This document shows positions 1 through 4,899 of a stretch of 5,095 nt of DNA, one piece after another. The notes under the pieces are model-generated. The model saw only the letters and a list, made by a program, of their open reading frames with translations, searched no databases and had not been told where the DNA came from. Origin of the DNA: Bordetella parapertussis (GTDB lineage: Bacteria > Pseudomonadota > Gammaproteobacteria > Burkholderiales > SG8-39); NCBI GenBank assembly GCA_945906975.1, contig CAMDRY010000256.1, positions 1 to 5,095 of the forward strand. Direction: 5' to 3'. Each line of letters starts with the position of its first letter. Position 1 is the first letter of the stretch. Position numbers and translations under genes: made by a program.

Positions 1-25
1 GCGCGGCAAACATTACCGCGACCGC

Positions 26-814
26 TCAACTGCGGCAGTAAGGCAGGGCGAGAGTCTGCAGCACTTCTCCGGTCTTGCGGTTTTGCACAAAGGCAACCGC
101 ACCGGCCTTGCCACGCTCGGCCGCGCCAAGCGCGGTACCCAGGCTGGCCGCGGCACGCCCTTGGGCATTGAGCGCCACCGGGCCGCTCCACTCACGCGCG
201 ACGTAGTCGTGCAGCAAGCTTGCGCCCTTGTTCTCTCCGGCGCGCACTTCGCTTTTGAGTTCGCTCTGGTAAAAGGCAAGGTACAAGGCGGTGTCGGCAC
301 GATCCTCGGGCTTTGCGGCAACGGCGCTGCCCCTGAGCTCGAGGCGCCCGGCACCGGCGTCGCGAAACTCCAGTTCGATGCTGGCCTTCGCCGGTTGCGC
401 GTTGATACGCTTTACCTCGTCGGCTATGCCGCCGGACCAACGGCGAAAATCGCGGCCACCCAGCACGACCTGCGGCGTATAGATGACCGTAGACTTGTTG
501 ATGGCGCCGGTTTCCTTTTGCCGCTCCGTGAACTGCGGCTTGGCGTAAGGGTCTTTCCAGCCAATGTAATCCCAGTAATCGACGTGCAGCGACAAAGCCA
601 CCGCCTTGTCGGCGGTGATGCCGGTGGAGGGCAGCGCGCGCAGCCAGCGGTCGGCCGGGGGACAGCTGTCACAGCCCTCGGAGGTGTAGAGCTCCACCAG
701 CGCAACGGTAGCGGCACCGCTTTTGGCGCTGCAAACCGGCGCTGCTGCGACGCCGCCCGCCATCGCGCAGGCAAGCGCAACCGTGGCAATTTCCATAGAA
801 AAACGAACATTCAT
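26..814 (-). CDS. DUF1223 family secreted thioredoxin-fold protein
   Basis: A 262-residue exported protein of the DUF1223 family, which has a thioredoxin-like fold and no firmly assigned reaction. The N-terminus is signal-peptide-like: Arg4, a hydrophobic stretch at about 9-24, then VAAAP, with likely cleavage near residues 24-25, so it should act in the periplasm. The mature part has a CDSC redox motif at 48-51 inside the family signature YTSEGCDSCPPAD, the conserved HVDYWDYIGWKDPYA segment at 77-91, and a cis-proline-type YTPQVV at 112-117. Two further cysteines, Cys28 and Cys260, could form a structural disulfide. Length is normal for the family. The start is fixed by AAGGAG (820-825) five bases before the ATG. 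Its leader contains the 13-bp repeat array, and it is divergent from the MFS gene. Family assignment is strong; an oxidoreductase role is inferred from CxxC. Confidence 0.93.
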   Translation of the reverse strand: MNVRFSMEIATVALACAMAGGVAAAPVCSAKSGAATVALVELYTSEGCDSCPPADRWLRALPSTGITADKAVALSLHVDYWDYIGWKDPYAKPQFTERQKETGAINKSTVIYTPQVVLGGRDFRRWSGGIADEVKRINAQPAKASIELEFRDAGAGRLELRGSAVAAKPEDRADTALYLAFYQSELKSEVRAGENKGASLLHDYVAREWSGPVALNAQGRAAASLGTALGAAERGKAGAVAFVQNRKTGEVLQTLALPYCRS

Positions 815-819
815 GTTGA

Positions 820-825
820 CTCCTT
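820..825 (-). promoter_or_regulatory. Ribosome binding site of the DUF1223 gene
   Basis: On the minus strand AAGGAG lies five bases before the ATG, a near-perfect Shine-Dalgarno sequence that fixes the start at 814. It directly abuts the first unit of the 13-bp array, and the segment AAGGAGTCAA resembles part of the unit at 878-890 (AAGGACTCAC, 8 of 10). Confidence 0.85.
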
Positions 826-955
826 GTGGGCGCTTGATGTGCGTGCTTGATGTGCGTCCTAAATGTGCATCCTAAATGTGAGTCCTTAATGTGGGTGCTT
901 GATATGCGTACTTGATGTGGGTGCTTGATGTGCGTACTTAATATGCGTACTTAAT
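826..955. repeat. Ten-copy 13-bp tandem repeat array
   Basis: Ten head-to-tail 13-bp units fill exactly 130 bp without gaps, beginning at 826, 839, 852, 865, 878, 891, 904, 917, 930 and 943. The plus-strand consensus is RTGCGTNCTTRAT. Units 6 and 8 are identical, GTGGGTGCTTGAT. Units 3 and 4 differ by one base. Units 6-7 and 8-9 form a 26-bp higher-order repeat with 24 of 26 matches, so the array probably grew by duplicating pairs as well as singles. A degenerate eleventh unit may follow at 956-968. The array is richer in A/T than the flanking genes and lies wholly in the predicted 5' leader of the DUF1223 gene. On the minus strand, units 3-5 carry AGGA or AAGGA, and the distal units carry TATTAA-like sequences. 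Confidence 0.95.
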
Positions 956-979
956 ACGGATGCGTAACGCCGGCCGCAA
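951..979 (-). promoter_or_regulatory. Candidate sigma70 promoter for the DUF1223 gene
   Basis: On the minus strand TTGCGG (974-979) and TATTAA (951-956) are separated by 17 bp. The match to consensus is moderate: three and four of six bases. The -10 would be made by the edge of the tandem array, and transcription starting near 944 would give a leader of about 130 nt consisting almost entirely of repeats. Other units also contain TATTAA-like or TATCAA-like sequences, so the exact site is uncertain. Confidence 0.3.
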
Positions 980-1045
980 ACCCTTTCCGCCAGCTCGCGG
1001 GATCTCTTGCCGCGCTCTGACGGTCTTGAAAGATCCGCGCCGCTG

Positions 1046-1083
1046 CAGTTTGGTCGCCCGCAGGCCGCCAAACTTACAGTTTG
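1046..1083. promoter_or_regulatory. Candidate operator: CAGTTTG half-sites and palindrome
   Basis: CAAACT-TAC-AGTTTG at 1069-1083 is a perfect dyad with six-base arms. A second copy of CAGTTTG at 1046-1052 sits 31 bp upstream of the one at 1077-1083, about three helical turns, in the same orientation. GTTTGG (1048-1053) and CCAAAC (1068-1073) form a further inverted pair. The sites lie just upstream of the predicted -35 of the MFS gene in a divergent intergenic region. They could bind a regulator; no regulator gene is in the window. Confidence 0.35.
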
Positions 1084-1089
1084 CATTCA

Positions 1090-1120
1090 TTTGCCGGTCG
1101 GGCCGGGCAAAGTTCATAAT
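1090..1120 (+). promoter_or_regulatory. Candidate promoter of the MFS gene with overlapping dyad
   Basis: TTGCCG (1091-1096) and CATAAT (1115-1120) are separated by 18 bp, which would start transcription near 1127, about 40 nt before the ATG. An inverted repeat, TTTGCC (1090-1095) and GGCAAA (1106-1111) with a 10-bp centre, covers the -35 and most of the spacer. This is where a repressor of a transporter gene would be expected to bind. Promoter and operator are both read by eye. Confidence 0.4.
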
Positions 1121-1167
1121 GCAGGGCAAGTCACCGTGATGCACATTCCCCGCCCTCCCCATCCGCC

Positions 1168-2346
1168 ATGAACAACCGCTCCGAGTCAGGGTTGCTGGGC
1201 GTTGCCGCGCTGGCGCCGTTTTTCCTCAGCTCATTTTCATGGAATTTCGCCCTCGGCTCGACCTATATCCTGGTGCCGCTGTTTGCGCGCTCACTGGGCA
1301 TGTCCGGGGTGCAAATCGGCACGTTGCTGGCGCTGCCTGTGGTGCTGCAAATCATGCTCAACCTGCTTGGCGGTGCGTTCTCCGACCGCCTCGGCGGCAA
1401 AAATCTCGCCATGGCGGCATGCGTGATGACCGTACTGTCGGCGCTGCTATACATGGTGGCCGACAGTTTTTCGCTGATACTTTTGGCGCAAGTGATAATG
1501 ATCATGGCCCGCGCCATGTTCTGGCCCGCAACCTGGTCGATGGCAAGCCAGTTGCCCGGTTCACCGGGCGTGCAGATGGGCCGGCTCAACGCCGCCACCA
1601 ATGCCGGCCAGATCTGCGGTACCGCCGGCGCGGGCTTCATCATCGCCTGGGCGGGATTTCGCGCCGGTTTCGCCGCCATGGTGCTGGCCGCGCTCATCGC
1701 CCTGGTGCTAAACCAATTGTTCCGCCACGCCACACGGCCGCGCGGCAAACACCAGCCGATGATCGCCACCTACCGCATGCTGCTCAAAAAACGCAGCATC
1801 CGTTTCGCCATGGTCTGCGCCTATGTCTCGGCGCTGCCCATATCGCTGTCGTTTTCGTTTTACCCGATCTTGATGGTCGAGCAGGGCTTCGATTCGGACG
1901 CCGCCGGCGCCTTGATATCCCTTCGCGCGGTGGGCGCCATTATCGGGGGCTTTATCGCCGGCCATGTGCTCAAACAGGTGCGCAGCATCGCGCCACCGCT
2001 TACCGCAGCAGTGGTGATCGGCATCTCGGTGGCGTTGGCGGCCGCCTTCACACACCCGGCACCAATCACGCTATTCATGCTGGGCCTGGGTGCGGGCTCG
2101 GCGCTGATGACGATTTATTTCCAGATGCTGATCAGCAAGGTGAGCCCCATGGAAACACGCGGTTCGGCCATGGCGCTCGGTGGCCTGGGCTGGGGTGTGT
2201 CACACTTTTCAACGCCGATGCTGATGGGATTTTTCAAGGACTGGCTGGACATTCAAACCGCCTTCTACATAATAGGCATGATTGCGCTGCTGTGCGGGCT
2301 GGCGCTGCCGGCGCTGCAACGCTGGGCCTTCTCCAAGCCCGAATGA
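1168..2346 (+). CDS. MFS transporter, 12 transmembrane helices
   Basis: A 392-residue inner-membrane secondary transporter of the major facilitator superfamily, probably a proton-coupled exporter; the substrate cannot be told from sequence. Twelve hydrophobic segments fall in two sets of six, roughly 13-186 and 212-385, joined by a basic loop (about 187-211). The MFS motif A, GAFSDRLGGK, is at 69-78 between helices 2 and 3, with Asp73 and Arg74 in place. A glycine-rich RGSAMALGGLGWG at 331-343 resembles the helix-11 region of drug-efflux-type members. Length is typical. The ATG is chosen because helix 1 begins soon after it, but no clear Shine-Dalgarno precedes it. It is divergent from the DUF1223 gene. 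The next gene begins 115 bases after its stop and seems to have its own -10 box. The family is certain, the function open. Confidence 0.93.
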   Translation: MNNRSESGLLGVAALAPFFLSSFSWNFALGSTYILVPLFARSLGMSGVQIGTLLALPVVLQIMLNLLGGAFSDRLGGKNLAMAACVMTVLSALLYMVADSFSLILLAQVIMIMARAMFWPATWSMASQLPGSPGVQMGRLNAATNAGQICGTAGAGFIIAWAGFRAGFAAMVLAALIALVLNQLFRHATRPRGKHQPMIATYRMLLKKRSIRFAMVCAYVSALPISLSFSFYPILMVEQGFDSDAAGALISLRAVGAIIGGFIAGHVLKQVRSIAPPLTAAVVIGISVALAAAFTHPAPITLFMLGLGAGSALMTIYFQMLISKVSPMETRGSAMALGGLGWGVSHFSTPMLMGFFKDWLDIQTAFYIIGMIALLCGLALPALQRWAFSKPE

Positions 2347-2358
2347 GTTGCCGCACCG

Positions 2359-2364
2359 TATAAT
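2359..2364 (+). promoter_or_regulatory. Perfect TATAAT -10 box ahead of the gene cluster
   Basis: TATAAT occurs 12 bases after the MFS stop codon, a conspicuous match in GC-rich DNA. The bases 17-18 bp upstream (around 2335-2341) are a poor -35, so it may need an activator or be modest in strength. Transcription would begin near 2371, giving a leader of about 90 nt before the 59-residue membrane protein gene. Confidence 0.5.
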
Positions 2365-2371
2365 CACCTTT

Positions 2372-2443
2372 ATGGTCTTGCCGCTGTTTGCCGTCCCCTG
2401 CCGCTGGTTCGGCCGTGGCGCGCCCGGGCAGACACCCCGCTAA
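2372..2443 (+). CDS. Possible 23-codon leader ORF
   Basis: An ATG falls at almost the exact predicted transcription start of the TATAAT promoter and opens a 23-residue ORF (begins MVLPLFAVPCRW, contains FGRG) ending in TAA 18 bases before the next ATG. Most third positions are G or C, as in the real genes here. No Shine-Dalgarno could exist if transcription starts at 2371, so it would have to be translated as a leaderless message. It is too short to be confident; chance is a fair alternative. Confidence 0.2.
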   Translation: MVLPLFAVPCRWFGRGAPGQTPR

Positions 2444-2461
2444 CCCCCTTCGGGAGATGGC

Positions 2462-2641
2462 ATGAATTTGAAATGGGCTTATCTGACTTTCGGCATAGGC
2501 ATTCTCATCATCCTGATCGAGTACGTCATGGCATCAAATAAAAAAGGCGGCATCACCGCCACCGACAAGAAAAGCATGATCGGCCTGTTCTGGCTGTCCA
2601 TAGGCGCGGCAGGCCTGGTGGCCTTCCTCGTTAACGCCTGA
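2462..2641 (+). CDS. Small two-helix membrane protein (59 aa), unknown function
   Basis: A 59-residue protein beginning MNLKWAYLTFGIGILIILIE. Two hydrophobic segments (about 5-23 and 40-57) flank a short polar, lysine-rich loop (about 25-38) containing SNKKGG and TDKKS. By the positive-inside rule the loop should face the cytoplasm and both ends the periplasm. The gene is supported by GGGAG (2452-2456) five bases before the ATG, by the upstream TATAAT, and by tight coupling to what follows: its TGA shares its last base with the ATG of the mini-ORF at 2641, and the oxidoreductase begins 52 bases after its stop codon. I recognise no family. As first gene of the cluster it could anchor or regulate a partner protein, which is inference only. 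Confidence 0.75.
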   Translation: MNLKWAYLTFGIGILIILIEYVMASNKKGGITATDKKSMIGLFWLSIGAAGLVAFLVNA

Positions 2642-2697
2642 TGCGCTGCAATCATGGGCTGGCGCATGAAAATAACACCGTGAAAGTCGCGCTGTGA
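2641..2697 (+). CDS. Possible 18-codon coupling ORF between two genes
   Basis: The peptide would be MRCNHGLAHENNTVKVAL. Its ATG overlaps the stop of the preceding gene as TGATG (2639-2643), and its TGA overlaps the GTG start of the oxidoreductase as GTGA (2694-2697), so it bridges the gap between the two genes exactly. The oxidoreductase GTG has no good Shine-Dalgarno, so ribosomes finishing this ORF could supply its initiation. The peptide itself looks unlike a domain or membrane segment and may matter only as a translational bridge. A coincidence cannot be excluded. Confidence 0.35.
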   Translation: MRCNHGLAHENNTVKVAL

Positions 2698-3743
2698 GCG
2701 CGGGTCTGCGCCTGGGCGTGCTGGACCAGTCGCCGATCATATCCGGACACACCCCGGCCGAAGCGGTGCGCGAGACCATCGCGCTGGCCGTGGAAGCCGA
2801 GAAGCTGGGCTATTCGCGCTATTGGCTGGCAGAACACCACGCCATCACGGCACTGGCCGATCCCTGCCCCGAAATTCTCGTCGCGGCGGTTGCCGCGGCC
2901 ACCTCGCACATACGCGTGGGCACCGGCGGCGTGCTGCTGCCCTATTACAGTCCGCTCAAAACAGCCGAGGTGTTTCGCATGCTCGAGGCGCTCTACCCGG
3001 GCCGCATAGACCTGGGCATAGGCCGCGCACCCGGCGGCGACATGACCACCGCCCGCGCCATGGGCGGGGGCCAGTACGCCGGCGCCGAGGATTTTCCGGC
3101 GCAGGTGCAGGACCTCGTCGGCTTCCTCGATGACACGCTGCCCGCCGACCACCCTTTCGCGCGCGTCAAGGCGATGCCTTCGGGCCCGAGCGCACCGCAG
3201 GTCTGGCTGCTCGGTTCATCCGACTACAGCGGCGCGCTTGCCGCACACCTTGGCCTGCGTTTCGGCTTCGCCCATTTCATCAGCGCCCAGGGCGGCGACT
3301 CGGTGATGCGCGACTACCACGCCAAATACCAGCCCTCGGCGCGCGAACGCAAGCCGGCGGCGCTGCTCTGCTCCTTCGTGATTTGCGCCGACACCGACGA
3401 AGAGGCCGAGCAGCTGGCAAAAAGCATAGACCTGCGACGCCTGCACATGGCACTGGGCGTGGATGCCCCGGTGCCAACATTGGCCGAGGCCGCGGCGCGC
3501 AATTACTCGCCGCAAGAACACGCCTACATCCGGCAGCAGCGCGCGCGCCTGGTGCTCGGCTCGCCCGACACCGTCAAGGCGCGGCTGCTTGAGCTCGCGG
3601 CGCAATACGGCGCGGATGAGTTGTCCATCCTGACCATCACCGGCGACTACGCCAGCCGCCGGCGCTCCTACCAGCTGTTGGCCGCGGCATTCGGCCTGGC
3701 CAAACCCGCGATGCCGGCGGACAAGCAGAAAACCCCGGCCTGA
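2694..3743 (+). CDS. LLM class flavin-dependent oxidoreductase, YhbW/MsnO8-like
   Basis: A 349-residue cytoplasmic flavoprotein of the bacterial luciferase-like monooxygenase superfamily, in the group of E. coli YhbW (about 335 residues). Members use reduced FMN, usually supplied by a partner reductase; the substrate of this group is not established. Hallmarks are RYWLAEHH at 43-50, GTGGVLLPYYSPL at 76-88, YPGRIDLGIGRAPGG at 101-115, and WLLGSSDYSGALAAHLGL at 171-188. Alanine-, proline- and lysine-rich residues from about 336 on are probably a disordered tail. The GTG at 2694 is the only usable start: an in-frame TAA lies at 2673-2675, and the conserved strand LRLGVLDQSPI begins at residue 5. 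No strong ribosome binding site is seen (weak GAAAG at 2682-2686). The next gene follows after eight bases. Subfamily assignment is strong, the reaction unknown. Confidence 0.93.
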   Translation: MSAGLRLGVLDQSPIISGHTPAEAVRETIALAVEAEKLGYSRYWLAEHHAITALADPCPEILVAAVAAATSHIRVGTGGVLLPYYSPLKTAEVFRMLEALYPGRIDLGIGRAPGGDMTTARAMGGGQYAGAEDFPAQVQDLVGFLDDTLPADHPFARVKAMPSGPSAPQVWLLGSSDYSGALAAHLGLRFGFAHFISAQGGDSVMRDYHAKYQPSARERKPAALLCSFVICADTDEEAEQLAKSIDLRRLHMALGVDAPVPTLAEAAARNYSPQEHAYIRQQRARLVLGSPDTVKARLLELAAQYGADELSILTITGDYASRRRSYQLLAAAFGLAKPAMPADKQKTPA

Positions 3744-3751
3744 AACGCCGC

Positions 3752-4114
3752 ATGGCCAGTCCGCGCCTCACGCTGCACCGACGCCTCAACGAGATCGCCG
3801 TGGTGGTGTTTTTCGCCATCGCCGCCTGCGCGGCGGGCGTGGCCCTGGCGCTGCCGCAGGCACCGCCCACCTTCCTGATCAACACAAAACTGCGCAACGG
3901 CATCATGCAAGCGGCCGACATGCAGAGCCTGCGCAGCGCCGCGCTGAGCGTTGTTGACGAAACCAATCGCTCGTTGACGAGCGCGGGCCTCGCCCTCAAC
4001 GCGGCCTTCGACATGGCCCGCTACGCACTTTGGGTCGCCGCGCTGTTTGCGCTTTTATCCGGGGCAATGGCCGTCTACACCCTCGCACGCATGGCCCGCG
4101 ACACCACGCCATGA
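3752..4114 (+). CDS. Hypothetical two-helix membrane protein (120 aa)
   Basis: A 120-residue protein of no family I recognise. It has a short basic N-terminus (Arg5, His9, Arg10, Arg11), a first membrane segment at about 15-35, and a stretch of about 55 residues (36-90) that looks largely helical and includes PQAPP at 35-39. A second membrane segment spans about 91-111, ending in a basic tail LARMARD. Charge distribution places both ends in the cytoplasm and the middle loop in the periplasm. The gene starts eight bases after the oxidoreductase stop, without an evident Shine-Dalgarno, and overlaps the acetyltransferase by four bases (ATGA, 4111-4114), so translation is likely coupled on both sides. 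Coding is supported by high third-position G/C and by this packing. A structural or scaffold role is only a guess. Confidence 0.78.
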   Translation: MASPRLTLHRRLNEIAVVVFFAIAACAAGVALALPQAPPTFLINTKLRNGIMQAADMQSLRSAALSVVDETNRSLTSAGLALNAAFDMARYALWVAALFALLSGAMAVYTLARMARDTTP

Positions 4115-4617
4115 GCCCGCGCCCGCAAGCCGACCTGACGCTGCGCCTCGCCGGTGAAGACGATGCACGCGTCATCGCGACCATGTCGCGTGAGCTCATC
4201 GAGACCGGCCTTGGCTGGTCATGGACCCCCTCACGGGTGCTGCGCGCCATACGCGATGCGGACACACTGACCCTTGTGGCCTGCGACGGCCCGGTCATCA
4301 TGGGCTTTTCCATCATGCAGTTCGCCGCAGACCGCGCGCATCTTTCCTTGCTCGCGGTGCGCAAACTGCGCCAACGCCAGGGCATCGGACGGCGTATGGT
4401 GGCATGGCTAGAAGCCTCGGCCCGCATCGCCGGCATCGCCCGGGTGCATTTGGAACTGCGCGCAAACAACCACGTCGCGCGCGCCTTTTACTCGGATATC
4501 GGTTTCGCCGAAGCGGCGCAGGTGCCCGGTTACTACCGTGGCATCGAAACCGCCGTGCGCATGGTGCGTGTGCTGCGCACCCACAACGAGCTGCCGCCGT
4601 TTCCCGATTTGTCTTAA
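4111..4617 (+). CDS. GNAT family N-acetyltransferase
   Basis: A 168-residue cytoplasmic acetyltransferase that would move an acetyl group from acetyl-CoA to an amine; the acceptor (small molecule, peptide or protein) is not evident. Acetyl-CoA-binding motif A is clear: strand LSLLAVRKLR at 78-87 followed by the pyrophosphate loop QRQGIG (88-93) and helix RRMVAWLEASA. Motif B follows as VHLELRANNHVARAFYSDIGF at about 112-132, with Tyr127 in the usual general-acid position. Length is typical of a single-domain GNAT. The start at 4111 is preferred because its ATGA overlaps the stop of the previous gene and leads straight into the first strand, LTLRLA. A longer in-frame ORF from 4030 would overlap that gene by 85 bases and adds an arginine/histidine-rich extension unlike the family. 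It is the last gene of the cluster. Confidence 0.92.
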   Translation: MSPRPQADLTLRLAGEDDARVIATMSRELIETGLGWSWTPSRVLRAIRDADTLTLVACDGPVIMGFSIMQFAADRAHLSLLAVRKLRQRQGIGRRMVAWLEASARIAGIARVHLELRANNHVARAFYSDIGFAEAAQVPGYYRGIETAVRMVRVLRTHNELPPFPDLS

Positions 4618-4635
4618 GCCCCGCAGCGCAAAGTA

Positions 4636-4705
4636 GCTGGAAAGCGCCATCTGGCGCGGCTTTTCAGCCATCCTCCGCTGAAATCCAGCCCGGAAATATA
4701 TCCGG
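4636..4705 (+). terminator. Competing hairpins, possible end-of-operon terminator
   Basis: Starting 19 bases after the acetyltransferase stop, GCTGGAAA (4636-4643) pairs with TTTTCAGC (4661-4668), and inside it GCGCC (4644-4648) pairs with GGCGC (4653-4657) around an ATCT loop, with a three-base bulge. TTTCAGC (4662-4668) can instead pair perfectly with GCTGAAA (4677-4683). A third small hairpin is CCGGA (4690-4694) with TCCGG (4701-4705). Position suggests 3'-end formation or RNA stability. No run of T follows the stems, so it is not a classic intrinsic terminator. Confidence 0.35.
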
Positions 4706-4824
4706 CAGCGCCGCGCTTCCCGACACCATGGCCTAATCATCCAGGTCATTGATGCCGGCCAAAAGCGCGCAGCGCATCGTCGCTATAGAAGTTGCCGGTG
4801 GCCATGCCGCAGGCGACATGGTGT

Positions 4825-4860
4825 GTTGATGTTGGTGTTAGCGTTGGTGTCGTCGCTGTT
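4825..4860. repeat. Short imperfect hexanucleotide repeat
   Basis: Six consecutive hexamers read GTTGAT, GTTGGT, GTTAGC, GTTGGT, GTCGTC and GCTGTT on the plus strand: low-complexity G/T-rich DNA with clear drift between units. It sits 40 bases past the stop of the enoyl-CoA hydratase-like gene, in its 3' untranslated side, and is not in a convincing coding frame. Confidence 0.5.
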
Positions 4861-4899
4861 TTAGCTACCGTCCCGGTCGCCGTGAACGTACGCCGGCGC

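Larger units (their letters stand above)
4618..4899. other. Convergent intergenic region without a convincing gene
   Basis: This 282-bp stretch lies between two genes that point toward each other. It holds the hairpins at 4636-4705 and the GTTGGT-like repeat at 4825-4860. Short ORFs exist on both strands (for example minus 4746-4805, and plus 4752-4829), but none has a ribosome binding site, a recognisable domain or a supportive context. A decayed gene remnant is possible but not shown. Confidence 0.5.

Noticed and set aside
83..850. Long plus-strand ORF of 255 codons opposite the DUF1223 gene
   Set aside because: It is the antisense shadow of a clear DUF1223 gene; the translation is arginine/glycine/alanine-rich with no domain, and it runs into the repeat array.
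826..955. CRISPR array or replication iterons
   Set aside because: Units are 13 bp and directly adjacent without spacers, which excludes CRISPR. Iteron-like origins would be expected near a replication initiator gene and a DnaA box, neither of which is seen; position against a ribosome binding site favours a leader repeat.
886..1086. Minus-strand ORF reading through the repeat array as a peptide with repeated THIK-like segments
   Set aside because: The repetitive peptide is a by-product of the 13-bp units cycling through frames; there is no ribosome binding site and the upstream part is not protein-like.
1239..2363. 374-codon plus-strand ORF overlapping the MFS gene in another frame
   Set aside because: It is a histidine/arginine-rich out-of-frame shadow; the MFS frame has twelve helices and motif A.
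2652..3152. 166-codon minus-strand ORF opposite the LLM oxidoreductase
   Set aside because: It is the antisense shadow of a conserved flavoprotein; no ribosome binding site or recognisable motif.
4030..4110. Upstream in-frame extension of the acetyltransferase (27 residues)
   Set aside because: It would overlap the preceding gene deeply, is rich in Arg and His, and the ATGA overlap at 4111 gives a better start that matches the usual GNAT N-terminus.
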